In this document: positions 44,048-54,713 of the stretch, one piece after another
How the letters are laid out: each line of letters starts with the position of its first letter
How positions within the stretch are numbered: the first letter of the stretch is position 1
Assembly (NCBI GenBank): GCA_000335735.1
Contig: AMYY01000011.1
Location: 1-64,000 of the forward strand
DNA from: an alpha proteobacterium L41A
GTDB taxonomy: Bacteria > Pseudomonadota > Alphaproteobacteria > Caulobacterales > Caulobacteraceae
DNA length: 64,000 nucleotides
Direction: 5' to 3'
Position numbers and translations under genes: made by a program
The notes under the pieces: model-generated
The model's database searches: none
Told to the model about the DNA's origin: nothing
The model's input: only the letters and a program-made list of their open reading frames with translations

Positions 44048-47000
44048 TCAGTCGGCCGCGAGACCCTCGAAGCGATTTCCGGCTGAACTGGCGGCCTGCC
44101 GCTTGACCAACTGCGCGAGGTCCCTTCGAATCCGTTCAGCAGCCGGCCTGTCTGAGAATGTCGCCAACGCCTCTGCGAAGGCGTCAGAATCCAGCGGCGG
44201 GTCGCCTGGATCGACGGAGTCGCGATCGGCGGGATACAGACTTTGCAGCAGCGCAGCCTGCATCAGTTCTGCGGCAATGGCATTCTCACCGGCACGTCCA
44301 TAGGCGCGTGCAGCCGCCAATCTCAGGCCAGCGGATGGCGTCGACACGAAACGCAACTGTCGGGTCAACCCCGCCAGGCGCTCTTCATTCAGCGCCACCG
44401 GAGCCTTGCGCTCGAGCGCCAGGAAGAGCGCCAGGTCATTGGCGCCGATCGGCGGTCCCAACAGTTGGCCGGCAAGCGCGTCGAGCCGCGCCTGTCCCGC
44501 GCCCTGGCTCCAAAGACCGTTGGCAATCCTGTCATAAAGTCGCATCTGCCGCGCCTGCATGGCTCCCGACAGGCTCGAGAGCTCGGCTTCGACCTCTGCC
44601 GTGACAGCGGGATCGTCGGTCAAGGCCGCCAGAACAGGCGCGGCATAACCGGCGGCTGTCGGATCCGCCAGACTGTCAATCAAGGCCTGACGATCGGCCG
44701 TGTCGCCCTCCTCGCGTCCGCGTGGCGACGTGGAGCGCCATAGACCGCGAAGAGCGTCGGCTCTCGCCGCACCCTGCATCTGCGGCTCAACCAGTCGATC
44801 AAGCGGCCGAGCAGCCGCCGTGACCGTCCGCTTCGGCTCTTGAACAGCCAGGGCGGCGACAGCTGGCGCTTGCGGAAACCGTTGCCTATAGGCGGCCCAG
44901 ACGGGCTCGAAGGCGCTCAGCAGATCGACTTCGCCGCGGCGCGGCGCTGCAGCTCGTGTGACGAGTTGACCGATCCATTCGGGATCATCCAGATCGACGC
45001 TCGACGCTTGCGCCACGCGCGCCGCGTCGGCGGGATTGTCCGTCAGACGGTAGGCTAGGCCCAGCAGGGTGGCGAGCACCTGATCTTCGGATCGGCTCGC
45101 GGCATACGGGGCTGCGCTCGCGACAAAGGCGGGAAAATCGCCGGCCTTGGCCTGGATCAAAAGCAGGCCCGCGATATAGGCGCCGTTCTCCGGCTCGACG
45201 GAGACCAGTTTGGCGTAGGCGGCGGCGACCTTGGGATTGACCGGCGTCTTGGCAGCTTCGCCTCGCAAGAAGCGTCTTTGAAAGCGAGCCGTCTCCTCAC
45301 GACTTAGCCGGGGCGCCGATAGGAAGGCGTCAAATGCCGCCTGACGCTCGACCTCGAACTTCTGCGTCAGTAGTCCCGCGAGACTTAATGGCGGCGTTTC
45401 CATCGCCTCTTGCAGAGCGGTCAAGGCTTCGAACGCACGAGCGCGATCACCAGCAAACCAAGCTGTCAGAACCTCCGGCAGACGCGCGCTGTCGGCGTAG
45501 CGCGCCGCGACGACCCGCGCGCCCGCTATCAAGACCTCCTGGTTGCCGGGCGGCGCATCCAACCGCAAAAGCAACTCGACAAAGCCGGCGCCGGTGTCAG
45601 CCGCCGCCGACCGTTCAGCGCTGATGTCCCGGATCAAGACGGCTTGCAGCCGAGCCCTTTGCGCCGGGGTGATAGAGGCATCGAGCAAGTAGCCGGCGAT
45701 GGCCTTCTGCAGCCCCGAGGCCGCACCCGTCTGCTCAAGACGTGCAACGAGCGCATCGTAGAGATCAATGAGCCGATCCGGCTCGAACCGTTGCGTCATC
45801 ACCTGCAAGGGCGTCGGCCCGCCGTCCCGCCGGCCCGCCGCCCCCGCCACGGGAAGCGGATCATTACCGCGCGAAACCAGCAGTTGGATGAGGACGTCAT
45901 CCGAAAGCAGGCGACGACCTGCGGCGGCCTCCAGCTTCGCGAACCTGGCGGGATCGATGCGATAGACGTCGTAAAGAGCCAGATCGTTGAACGATGTCTG
46001 CGCCAGCGGCGCGAGAATGTCCTCGCGCACGATCTCTGGACGGTCGACGTCGGCCGCCTTGAGCAGAAGCGAGACCAACATGGGCGGCTGGCCTTCGATC
46101 ACGCCCTTTTCACGTTGGGCTCGCCAAGGCGTGTCCGCCGCGATCGCCTGGTCGGTCAGGGCGCGAATACGGACGCGGTCCTGGGCTTCGAAGGCCAGGG
46201 CCAGACCCAGATCGAAATCGCCGTTCGCCTCTGACTGGCGCCGCAGATCTGCAATGGGCCAGTCAGCTTCCGCCGCTGTGGACGCCTGAGTCGCCGGAGC
46301 CGGCAGATCGGCCGACGCGCTCCGTGCATCAGGATCGTTCGCAAAGGGGGCAAGAAGCGATGTCTGCAGTTCGCCCAGATCGGCCTCGCCTAGGAAGGTC
46401 CCCAACCGCTGGTTGATGCTGACGATCAGCGCGAGCCTGGGATAATCGGCCAGCTTGGCCGCCCCGCCCGATGCGGCCGATTGCGGCTGCAGCGCTGCAG
46501 AGGACGCGGTCCGGCGCCAGGCGGCCAAACGCTGTGGGGTCTCATCGGCAGGCCACGTCAACAGCACGCCTTCGATCAGCGTCGGCGCGTACTGAGCGGC
46601 GTCGAGCGCCTTCAGGGCGTCGCTGGCGCTTTGCGTCGGCTGCCGCTGCACAAGGGCGTTCAGACCGCGCCAATAGAGGGCGCCGGCTTCCGATTTCTGG
46701 CCCGACTGTTCCAGCAAGACAGCGGTGCGGGCGATCAGATCGAGATTGTCCTGATCCTGCAAAAGCGCCACGCGGTAGCTGGCCAGCGCCTCGCGTGTCA
46801 TTCCAGCCTCGGCATAGGCTTCGCCTCGCAAGGCGTCCACGTTCACCAGCCCGCCGATGTCGCCCATCAATGCAAACGCCCGCTCGGCGCCGGCGACATC
46901 GCCTTCCTTCAGGAAGGTCTGCGCGAGGTCGGCGTAAACCTCCGGCGGATAGGGTTTGCGCATCGCCACAAGGCGGCGGCCGTAGATCGCCTTGCGCGCC

Positions 47001-49552
47001 GGGTCGCCTGCCGTCGTTTCACTGTCGGACGTCAGACTGATCAGTTGACGCAGAACCGCCGGCTTCTGATCGCCCGCGACCGCCAGCGAGGACTGGAGGG
47101 CGCGCAACTGCAGTTCAGGATCGCCGCGCTCTTGGCCTATATCGCCGACCAGCGATGACAGCCGGACATCATCTCCGTCGTGCAGCATACGCTCCAGCGC
47201 TGCGCGCCTCGCCCACCCCAGGCGGGCTTGCGTTAGATCGGCCGGGACCGGGTCGCTGTCTGCGTCGCCGGCGGCCAGCACGTCCAGCAGGCCGTTCAAG
47301 GCGGCCATGAACGCGGCGGCGCCTGAGGCCGCCTCCGCTTTGAACTGAAGCAGACTGGCGGCCTGCGCCGCCTGTCCTTCCGTCTTCATCGCCGAGGTGT
47401 ATTCGAGCAGCGCGTCAACGTCTCCCGGGGCAAGCGCGAGAGCGCGTCTGTGTTCGGTCAGCGCTTCGGCGCGTCGGTATCCCGATGTATAAATCGACGC
47501 GGCGAACCGCGCGGCCTCGACATCGTCGAGTTGGCCGGCGGCGCGCATCCGCGTCATCAGTTCATCCACGCGACGATTGCGATCCGCCTCGCTCTCGGCG
47601 GGGTCCGGGAAACGCAGCAGATTGATGATCAGCCGGCGCAGGTAGGCGTCCGCGTTGGCGGGATCGACGTCGGCCAAGCGGGCCAGGCTTGCGTTGAGAC
47701 CGGCGTAGTTCCTGAGTCGCGCCTGAACCGCCGCCAGTTGCTCCAGAGTCCGAACTTCTCCCGACCGCGAACGCTCAGCATAGCGGCGAACCGCGCGCTC
47801 AGCGCCCGCGCCGTCCTGCTGTGCGATGCGGATTTCGACCAGCAGGCTCACCTCGCCCTGATCCGCAGCGCCCGAGGTGATCCGCCCTTCGAGTTCGGCG
47901 GCGATCGTCTCCAACTGACCCGTCTGCCGGGCGGCGCGAATGATCTGGCGTTGCAGAAAGACCTTGCGCGCGGGCAGCCGGGTGCGGGCCCACAGCACCC
48001 GCCAACGTCTCAACGCTTCCGCAGGCTGGCCGGCCGCGAAGGCCAGGTCCGCGATATGGGCCTGTTGATCGTCATCCAGCACGCCGCCTCGCGACTCCGC
48101 ACCCAACAGGGTTTCGAGCGCCAGGTCCTGGCGACCCAGGCGCTCGTAATCTTCAGCCACGGCGACAAGGAGGGCCGTATCGCGCGGCGCGGCCGCCGAA
48201 AGAGCACGAAGGCCCGCCTCGGCCTCAGCCTCGCGACCCTGATCTATGGCGGTCTCGACTTCGAAGCGACGGATCGCGGCGGTCAGCGCCGGCGACGAGC
48301 CGGCGTCACCCAGGATGCGGGTCGCCTGCTCCCCCATTCCCATGGCGATCATCTTGCGCGCCGTCTCGATCTGCACATCAGCGTCGGCGCGATTGGCGAC
48401 AGCGAGGCCGTGATAGACCTCGACCGCCTCGTCCGCCCTGCCCTGTTCCAGATAAAGGGCGGCCAAACCATCGGCCCAACGGGGGTCGGCGGGCTGAGCC
48501 GCAATCAGCCGGCGATATTCGGCCTCGACTTCCGCCGTGCGACCCGCCGTCTTCAGCACACTGAGCAACCGCTCGCGCAGCGCGCCGTTCCCGCGCTGCC
48601 GAACCAGGGCGACGGCATCGTCGTAGCGTCGCAGCTCCAAAAGCACATCGAGGCGAGCCTGATCCACTTCCGTCCCACGCGGTTTCTGCGCCAGGAAGAC
48701 TTCGGCGCCCGCGAGCTGATTCGCCGTCCGATAGGCTTCCACTAAGAGGGCCAGGGCGTAGAGCCGATCTTCGGTGGTGCCGGCGGCCTCGGCGGCGCGC
48801 CAGGCCGAGGCGGCGGCCGCATCCGGCGTCCCTTGACTGATGGCCCAATCCGCCAGGCGCACCCCATCGCTGTACCGCGCGCTGGCTTCCGTCCGCGGAC
48901 GATAGAGCGCCGCCGCGTCGGCGGGTCGCCCAAGGAGCCCGAGAACCGCCGCCGCCCGGTTCGCCATGACCGCGTCACCCGATCCCGCAAGCTGAGACAG
49001 AGCCTCCGGCTTACGTCCCGTCACCCCGATGATCGCCAGGCGCCGGTCGAGCAAGGCGCGCTCTTGCGGATCCTCCGATTTCGCCCGCGCCCGTTCATAC
49101 CAGACCGATGCCGCTCCGGCCTGGTTCTGAATGTCCAGCAGCCGACCTCGCAGAAGCAGCGCGTCCGTGGACTGACAGTGATCGAGCGCATCGGAGACGG
49201 TGGCGGTCGCGGCATCAACATCGCCGTCACGCCATTCCAGCACCGCTTTCAAAACGCCGACCCGACAGGCGCGCTCTGAATCGGCGCTGACCGACAGCTC
49301 ATCCAGGTGTCCATAGACGGCGCTCAATTCGTTCGCGAGCACGGCGCGGGCGTACAGGCGATCCGCCGCGGCGAAGTCGAGCCGCGCGCCGGACAGGGCG
49401 CTGTCGATCATCGCGCGTGAACCGACGCCGTTCGGGGTCGGCGGCGTCGAAATCTCGCCGCCCGGCGCCGTTTGCGCCATTGCCGACGCGACGCCCGCGC
49501 CGGCCAGACTCAGGCCGAGCGCGAGAAACAGGGAGCGTGATCGCAGGGTCAT
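44048..49552 (-). CDS. Giant exported TPR-like helical-repeat protein
   Basis: 1,834 aa from the ATG at 49552, chosen because a Sec signal follows it (SLFLALGLSLAGAGVASAMA). Almost the whole length is Ala/Leu/Arg-rich helix pairs of TPR type, for example ADALLLRGRLLDIQNQAGAA-like turns, PADPRWADGLAALYLEQGRA and DADVQIETARKMIAMGMGEQ. No catalytic motif is visible. It starts 10 bp after the vWA gene. In MoxR/DUF58/vWA clusters TPR proteins serve as periplasmic scaffolds; this one is far larger than the usual 300-700 aa. The function is unknown. Confidence 0.88.
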   Translation of the reverse strand: MTLRSRSLFLALGLSLAGAGVASAMAQTAPGGEISTPPTPNGVGSRAMIDSALSGARLDFAAADRLYARAVLANELSAVYGHLDELSVSADSERACRVGVLKAVLEWRDGDVDAATATVSDALDHCQSTDALLLRGRLLDIQNQAGAASVWYERARAKSEDPQERALLDRRLAIIGVTGRKPEALSQLAGSGDAVMANRAAAVLGLLGRPADAAALYRPRTEASARYSDGVRLADWAISQGTPDAAAASAWRAAEAAGTTEDRLYALALLVEAYRTANQLAGAEVFLAQKPRGTEVDQARLDVLLELRRYDDAVALVRQRGNGALRERLLSVLKTAGRTAEVEAEYRRLIAAQPADPRWADGLAALYLEQGRADEAVEVYHGLAVANRADADVQIETARKMIAMGMGEQATRILGDAGSSPALTAAIRRFEVETAIDQGREAEAEAGLRALSAAAPRDTALLVAVAEDYERLGRQDLALETLLGAESRGGVLDDDQQAHIADLAFAAGQPAEALRRWRVLWARTRLPARKVFLQRQIIRAARQTGQLETIAAELEGRITSGAADQGEVSLLVEIRIAQQDGAGAERAVRRYAERSRSGEVRTLEQLAAVQARLRNYAGLNASLARLADVDPANADAYLRRLIINLLRFPDPAESEADRNRRVDELMTRMRAAGQLDDVEAARFAASIYTSGYRRAEALTEHRRALALAPGDVDALLEYTSAMKTEGQAAQAASLLQFKAEAASGAAAFMAALNGLLDVLAAGDADSDPVPADLTQARLGWARRAALERMLHDGDDVRLSSLVGDIGQERGDPELQLRALQSSLAVAGDQKPAVLRQLISLTSDSETTAGDPARKAIYGRRLVAMRKPYPPEVYADLAQTFLKEGDVAGAERAFALMGDIGGLVNVDALRGEAYAEAGMTREALASYRVALLQDQDNLDLIARTAVLLEQSGQKSEAGALYWRGLNALVQRQPTQSASDALKALDAAQYAPTLIEGVLLTWPADETPQRLAAWRRTASSAALQPQSAASGGAAKLADYPRLALIVSINQRLGTFLGEADLGELQTSLLAPFANDPDARSASADLPAPATQASTAAEADWPIADLRRQSEANGDFDLGLALAFEAQDRVRIRALTDQAIAADTPWRAQREKGVIEGQPPMLVSLLLKAADVDRPEIVREDILAPLAQTSFNDLALYDVYRIDPARFAKLEAAAGRRLLSDDVLIQLLVSRGNDPLPVAGAAGRRDGGPTPLQVMTQRFEPDRLIDLYDALVARLEQTGAASGLQKAIAGYLLDASITPAQRARLQAVLIRDISAERSAAADTGAGFVELLLRLDAPPGNQEVLIAGARVVAARYADSARLPEVLTAWFAGDRARAFEALTALQEAMETPPLSLAGLLTQKFEVERQAAFDAFLSAPRLSREETARFQRRFLRGEAAKTPVNPKVAAAYAKLVSVEPENGAYIAGLLLIQAKAGDFPAFVASAAPYAASRSEDQVLATLLGLAYRLTDNPADAARVAQASSVDLDDPEWIGQLVTRAAAPRRGEVDLLSAFEPVWAAYRQRFPQAPAVAALAVQEPKRTVTAAARPLDRLVEPQMQGAARADALRGLWRSTSPRGREEGDTADRQALIDSLADPTAAGYAAPVLAALTDDPAVTAEVEAELSSLSGAMQARQMRLYDRIANGLWSQGAGQARLDALAGQLLGPPIGANDLALFLALERKAPVALNEERLAGLTRQLRFVSTPSAGLRLAAARAYGRAGENAIAAELMQAALLQSLYPADRDSVDPGDPPLDSDAFAEALATFSDRPAAERIRRDLAQLVKRQAASSAGNRFEGLAAD

Positions 49553-49562
49553 GATCTCGATC

Positions 49563-52037
49563 TCAAACGGCGATCCGCCGAGGCGGCCAGCGACGATAGA
49601 CGATGTCGGCGACATAGAGGGCCAAAGCCAACCAACAGAGCCAGCCCCAAAGGTCCAGCGCCGAGGCGGGCGGACGTCCCGGCGAGAGGGCGACGGCGCT
49701 GACGCGAGACGGATCTTGGATCACCGTCCCGCCCGTCAGACGCGCCAGTTGATCCAGCGGCAGGCCGTCGGCCTCGGAGACCGGGCGGTCAGATTGACCG
49801 CCGGAAACGGCCGGCAGCGCCGCTCGGGCCACGCCGCGTCCGTCACGAACCTCGGCGAGCACCGCAGACTTCGTCGGCGCAGGGCCTTCCGCCGTAAACA
49901 GACCCGGCGCCCGTTCGACTGTCGAAAGCGCGGGACCAGCTTGGCCTGCGGCGTCCATCAACCGGATCTGCGGCGCGTCGGCGCCGGCGCTGCGGACACG
50001 CTGCGCCACGATCTTGACCCGGTCGCCGACGCGGCCGAGACGGACATCCCAGTCGGGTCGCGGGTCGGCCGTGCGGGCGATCATGCCTTGCATCCAGTCG
50101 CCGTAGCCGGACCAGTTGCGCCAACGGGCGGTTCCCTGCCCCACAGGCTCGGTCATCAGCGCCGTCACACGCCCGGCGCCCCATTGCCAGGACGCCAGAA
50201 CCGGCTCGCCGGTCGTCGTGCGGATCAGGGTCTGCGCCAACGGCTTTACGCCCGCCTGGGTGTAGCCGTCCAACTGCCTGGGCGGGGCCGCCGCCAACTC
50301 ACCCCAACCGAAAGATGGGGCGGATGCGGCCAGGGCGAAACCTCCGCGCTTAACGCCCGGCTGAGGCTTCTGCTGCGGCTGTTTGAAGTTGATCTCGACA
50401 AGGTTGAACTCGTCCCCAACGACATAGAACCGACCCCGCCCCAGCCGCGCCCACTGCGCCATCCGGGCTTGGCCCTCGACGCTGCCGCCGACCAGCACGG
50501 TCGATACAGTGACCTGGTCCTCGGCGATGTGTCGGATCAGTTGGGGATAGCGGTCGGCGTTCACCCCAGCATCCGAGATCACCAGGATATGGCGATAGCG
50601 GGCCTGGGTGTTCTGAAGCCCATAATAGGCTTCCTGCAGGGCGCCGAAGAGATGTTCGCTTCCGCCCTGGGTCTGGACCCGACCGATGGCGCGCTCGATC
50701 TCAGGAACATCTCGCGCAGGCTGCATCGGCGCGACCCATTGGCGACCGCCGTAGAACTCGACCACGCCGACGCTGTCTGCCGGCGTGAGTTTGCGCACCG
50801 CCAGGCGCGCGACCTGCTTGCCCAGATCAAGCGGCGCGCCAAGCATCGAGCCTGACGTGTCGATCACGACGGCGACGGCGACGCTGGGATCCTCGGTCTG
50901 CTCGTCCTGGCGGATGGTCACGGGCAAGGCGGCGGCGAGCGGCGTGCCGGCGTAACCGCCCGCGGCGAAGGCGCTGTCCCCACCGGACACCATCAGGCCG
51001 AGACCGCGAGAGCGGACCGCCTCGATCAACCGTTGCTGCGAAGGAACCGGCAGCGCCGACGCGGGCACATCATCCAACATGACCGCGCGGTAGGCCGACA
51101 GGTCGATGCCGCCCAAGGCCGCCGGCGCCCGGCTGTCGATGCGAAGACCCGGACCCGCAAGTCTCTGAAGCGCCGCCGCGCCGCCGGCCTGGCCTCCGTC
51201 GACATACAGGATGGGAAGCGGATCCTGCACGGCGGCCGCCGTCTCGAACTGGCTGGCGACAGCGCCGCCGCGTGTCAGCTCGATACGTAGCGGCATGAAG
51301 CCTGGTTGATCGAGGGGGATGGCCAGAGCCACGCTGGCAGGGCCGTCGAGGTCGATCGGTCCAGCCCCGCCGACCCGCCGATCGCCGCTGAACACCGAGA
51401 TCGACAAATCCTGCCCGACGCCGTCCAGCCGCACCCGCGCCGAGACGCGCTCGCCGGCGCGGCCTGCAGGAATGGCGACGTCGGAGATGAAGGCGTCCCG
51501 GCGTCCAACGGTGACTGGCACGCTGTCCACGACCACGCCACGCGCCAGCAGGGCATCGACGGAACGCCCCCAGACGCGATCGGCGCCCAGGCCAGAGCCG
51601 ATCATCGTGACCCTGCCCTCTGAGCCGAGCGGGAAAGCTGCAAGCGCTAAATCAAGCGCATGAGAGATGCCACCCGTCTGGCCGCTTTCCGGCAAGGTGA
51701 CGTGCCGCGCCGCCTTCAGGGCGAGAGGCGCGCCGCCCCGCTGGATGACAACGACGGGGCCGTTGCGTTCCACCCGCGCCACCACCGACTGGGCGGCCGA
51801 GGCGGCAAGCGCGCGAGACGCAGGCGAAAGCGCAGCGCCCTGATGTACGATGATCACCGACGTCGGACCGCCCCGACGCACAATCAGACTGGGTTGAGCC
51901 AGGGCCGCGACGAGCGCCACGAAGACGGTCGTACGAAGGGCAACGCGCACCCTGGAAGCCTTGCGCGCCCACCAGACGAATCCGGGGATCAGCAGCAGGA
52001 GCCAGCCCGCCTCAGGATGAAGAAAGGTCAGGTTCAC
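49563..52037 (-). CDS. Membrane-anchored GATase-like/vWA protein
   Basis: 824 aa. The N-terminal hydrophobic pair (GWLLLLIPGFVWWARK; TTVFVALVAALAQPSLIV) resembles BatA. The region near 270-370 (PILYVDGGQAGGAAALQRLA; YRAVMLDDVPASALPVPSQQ; GLGLMVSGGDSAFAAGGYAG) looks like a glutamine amidotransferase-like fold. Next comes a vWA domain with an intact MIDAS, VAVVIDTSGSMLGAPLDLGK near 390. A C-terminal helix (DLWGWLCWLALALYVADIVY) precedes a basic tail. Such proteins partner MoxR ATPases. It is 10 bp from both neighbours in the operon. Confidence 0.88.
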   Translation of the reverse strand: MNLTFLHPEAGWLLLLIPGFVWWARKASRVRVALRTTVFVALVAALAQPSLIVRRGGPTSVIIVHQGAALSPASRALAASAAQSVVARVERNGPVVVIQRGGAPLALKAARHVTLPESGQTGGISHALDLALAAFPLGSEGRVTMIGSGLGADRVWGRSVDALLARGVVVDSVPVTVGRRDAFISDVAIPAGRAGERVSARVRLDGVGQDLSISVFSGDRRVGGAGPIDLDGPASVALAIPLDQPGFMPLRIELTRGGAVASQFETAAAVQDPLPILYVDGGQAGGAAALQRLAGPGLRIDSRAPAALGGIDLSAYRAVMLDDVPASALPVPSQQRLIEAVRSRGLGLMVSGGDSAFAAGGYAGTPLAAALPVTIRQDEQTEDPSVAVAVVIDTSGSMLGAPLDLGKQVARLAVRKLTPADSVGVVEFYGGRQWVAPMQPARDVPEIERAIGRVQTQGGSEHLFGALQEAYYGLQNTQARYRHILVISDAGVNADRYPQLIRHIAEDQVTVSTVLVGGSVEGQARMAQWARLGRGRFYVVGDEFNLVEINFKQPQQKPQPGVKRGGFALAASAPSFGWGELAAAPPRQLDGYTQAGVKPLAQTLIRTTTGEPVLASWQWGAGRVTALMTEPVGQGTARWRNWSGYGDWMQGMIARTADPRPDWDVRLGRVGDRVKIVAQRVRSAGADAPQIRLMDAAGQAGPALSTVERAPGLFTAEGPAPTKSAVLAEVRDGRGVARAALPAVSGGQSDRPVSEADGLPLDQLARLTGGTVIQDPSRVSAVALSPGRPPASALDLWGWLCWLALALYVADIVYRRWPPRRIAV

Positions 52038-52047
52038 GGCGCGGTTC

Positions 52048-53757
52048 TCAGGCCATCGCGCCGCGCTGATGCAGCCGCCACTCGAGCAACAACAGCAGAC
52101 CGGCGATCACGACGAGCAGGATGAAAAGAAGATCGACAGCCGGACCCCGCACCGACGTCACGACGACATCGGAAGGCGCGGCGCTGGCGGCGTCCATCGT
52201 GATCTCGCGATCCGTCAAGGAGACGGCCAGGCGCAGGTCGCCGATCCGGGTCTCGCCCGCCTGGCTCAAATACAGGTCGCCGTTCAGGGCGCGTTCGGCG
52301 ATCCGGCGATCGGAAGACAGGCCATAGAGGTCCGACTGATCGGTCAGATCGGTTCCGGCCTGGGCATAGGGAACCCAGGGGCCGGCATCCACCAGCCAGG
52401 ACAGGGTGCGCGACACGAAGACGGGGAAGCTGGCGGCCGCCGGAAATCCGCCGCCATCGTCGAACAGGGCCGACCAGACCGCCACGCTCCGCTGCTGGCC
52501 CGGCCGCGTTTCAGCCGAGACATCGCGCCGTGTCGTGCGGGCCAGCGCCTGGGTTTCGACGTCGGACATCCCAAGGGCGTCCAGCGCGCCGGACAGGTCC
52601 GGCTCAGGCTCTTCAACGCCATAGGTGAAGACAATAGCGGGCTGATCGCCAGATTGGGTGACGATCAAGGCTGGGCGGTCCTCGCCGAACCGCTCACCTG
52701 AACGCCGCACCACGACCTGGGCGTCCTGCGGCGCTGTGACCGAAAAGGCAGGATTGAGCTTCACCGCCCGAACGACGGCGGCGGGGGCGCCCGGCGACAA
52801 GGCGACGTTTACAGGGCCCCTGTCCGGCAGGCGCAAGCTGGCTTTGTCGTCCGCTGGGAAGGCGTCTGAGCGCGCCAGTCGGACGGTGAACAGACCGCCG
52901 TCCGCGACCACGTCCCGAACGATCAGCCGTCCGTCGGGACGAACTAGGGTATCGGCCACGACGTCGCGCCCATCGCGGCTGAAACGCAGGGCGTCCGCCG
53001 GCAAGGGACGACCATCTGCGCCGATCGCCTCGACCAGGATATCCGCACGTCCGGCGTCGCCTGAGGCGGCGGGCGATGCGCCGAGTGCGACCACGCCGCG
53101 ATTGTCCGGTGTCGGCGCGGCCAGATAGCCATAGACCAGACGCCGATCGGCAGATGGCGCGACTGTCCGCGCGCCCGACCAGGCGCCGTAATAGTGGATG
53201 ACGGAAGGCCGACCCGACGACGCCGCGCCGTCCAACTCACGACCGGCGACGGCATGGGCAAAGCTGGAGGGCGCGGGCCGGGCCTTCACGTCTTCCAGCC
53301 GTTGACTGAGCAGGGCGAGGTTTTCGCCAGGCTGCAGCAGCGGCGTGGCGACCGCGCCGTCCAGATAGACGGCGCGGCGCGCGGGATCGGTGTTCCGGGC
53401 ATCGGCGATCAGGGCGCGACGCGCCTGCGCCAGGTCGTCACGTCCCATCAGCACGGCCGAGGCGTCGAGGTAGAAGATGTGATCCGCTGCGTCTCGACCG
53501 GGCGTCATCTCGGGCCGTGCGCCGGCGATCCACAGCAAAAGCGCGATCGTCAGGATCAGCAGATAGGCCGACCAGCGCTGGAACCGCTGCCGAAACACTC
53601 GCAAGGGTGTGACCCTGGCCGCCTGCGCCCAAAGGCCGGCAGCGGCGATCCGCACAAGCTTCTGTCGCGCCTTCAGAATCTGCAAGGCGAACAGCAGGGC
53701 GGCGAGGCCGACGGCGCCGGCGATGACCGCCCACATCGGAAGGGACAGGAAACTCAC
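52048..53757 (-). CDS. BatA-like membrane protein with degenerate vWA region
   Basis: 569 aa. Two N-terminal helices (WAVIAGAVGLAALLFALQIL; WSAYLLILTIALLLWIAGAR) match the BatA/aerotolerance N-terminal domain. The following segment HIFYLDASAVLMGRDDLAQA has the position of a vWA MIDAS but not the full DxSxS. A long periplasmic part follows, and the C terminus is a helix (VDLLFILLVVIAGLLLLLEW). The start overlaps the DUF58 stop by 4 bp. Likely a structural partner of the vWA protein downstream. Confidence 0.82.
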   Translation of the reverse strand: MSFLSLPMWAVIAGAVGLAALLFALQILKARQKLVRIAAAGLWAQAARVTPLRVFRQRFQRWSAYLLILTIALLLWIAGARPEMTPGRDAADHIFYLDASAVLMGRDDLAQARRALIADARNTDPARRAVYLDGAVATPLLQPGENLALLSQRLEDVKARPAPSSFAHAVAGRELDGAASSGRPSVIHYYGAWSGARTVAPSADRRLVYGYLAAPTPDNRGVVALGASPAASGDAGRADILVEAIGADGRPLPADALRFSRDGRDVVADTLVRPDGRLIVRDVVADGGLFTVRLARSDAFPADDKASLRLPDRGPVNVALSPGAPAAVVRAVKLNPAFSVTAPQDAQVVVRRSGERFGEDRPALIVTQSGDQPAIVFTYGVEEPEPDLSGALDALGMSDVETQALARTTRRDVSAETRPGQQRSVAVWSALFDDGGGFPAAASFPVFVSRTLSWLVDAGPWVPYAQAGTDLTDQSDLYGLSSDRRIAERALNGDLYLSQAGETRIGDLRLAVSLTDREITMDAASAAPSDVVVTSVRGPAVDLLFILLVVIAGLLLLLEWRLHQRGAMA

Positions 53758-54713
53758 AGCCTGACCCCGCCCTGGCCGAACAGGGCCGACAGTTGGTCGC
53801 GCACCGGCCGGTCGGCGTCGATCTGGACGAGACCCGCCCCCCGTGTCCGGGCGAAGTCCGACAGGACGTTGCTGAAGTGACGGTAGGCGACCTTGTAGCG
53901 GGCCATCAGATCGGGCGTGATGGTGACCGACGTCGGCTGGGCGTGTTCGCCGTCTTCAAGCAGGATGTCGCCGTTCAAATCCGGGTGACGCTCAGGATCG
54001 GCGTCATGAGCTTTGACGATCTGCACCAGCAGAAGCCGATGCGGCAGTTGCTCCAGCCCGCGCACCACGGCCTCGACGCCCGCTTCATCGAAGAAGTCCG
54101 ACACCACGATCACCAACCCCTGGCGCAAGCGAAGACCGGCCAGATGAGAGAGGGCCGCGGCCAAGCCTGTGCCTTGCAGCGCTGAATACCCCGCCAGGCT
54201 GTGCGCTACGCGCGCGAGGTTGCCCTTTCCGGAAACCGCTCGAAACTCGATCTCCAGCGTGTCTGAAAAGGGGAACAGGCCGACGGAATCATGCTGGTCC
54301 AAGGCCACCGCCGCCAGGGCCAGGGTCGCCGCCTGGGCCGCATGAATGCGCGGAGGCTGTTCGACGAACAGGCTCCGCGACCGATCCACCAGGAAATAGA
54401 CCGGCATGTCCTGGCTTTCTTCGAACACCCGCACGAACAGGCGTCCCAGGCGGCGATAGACGTTCCAGTCGATGGCACGCAGGTCGTCGCCCGCCACATA
54501 GGGTTTGAAGTCTGCGAACTCGGCGCCCTGCCCCCGCGCGTTCGTCCTTTGCTCGGCCAAACGGCCGCCCTTCTGGGCGCGAGATATCCGCAGCGAAAAC
54601 GGACGAAGCGCCGCCAGAAAGGCTGGATCGAACAGCGCCTCGAAGGTCAGGGGATCGGCGAGGCCAGCGACTGCGGCTGGGGCGGCGACGGGCGCGCGAC
54701 GGCGAAACAGCAT
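53754..54713 (-). CDS. DUF58 domain-containing protein
   Basis: 319 aa. The DUF58 hallmark is clear: GQGAEFADFKPYVAGDDLRA (about 63-82) and IDWNVYRRLGRLFVRVFEES, then the vWA-like strand VYFLVDRSRSLFVEQPPRIH. DUF58 proteins form a conserved pair with MoxR ATPases and may recruit them to the membrane. The ATG overlaps the stop of the preceding gene by one base (TGATG), and its own stop overlaps the next gene by 4 bp. Confidence 0.92.
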   Translation of the reverse strand: MLFRRRAPVAAPAAVAGLADPLTFEALFDPAFLAALRPFSLRISRAQKGGRLAEQRTNARGQGAEFADFKPYVAGDDLRAIDWNVYRRLGRLFVRVFEESQDMPVYFLVDRSRSLFVEQPPRIHAAQAATLALAAVALDQHDSVGLFPFSDTLEIEFRAVSGKGNLARVAHSLAGYSALQGTGLAAALSHLAGLRLRQGLVIVVSDFFDEAGVEAVVRGLEQLPHRLLLVQIVKAHDADPERHPDLNGDILLEDGEHAQPTSVTITPDLMARYKVAYRHFSNVLSDFARTRGAGLVQIDADRPVRDQLSALFGQGGVRL

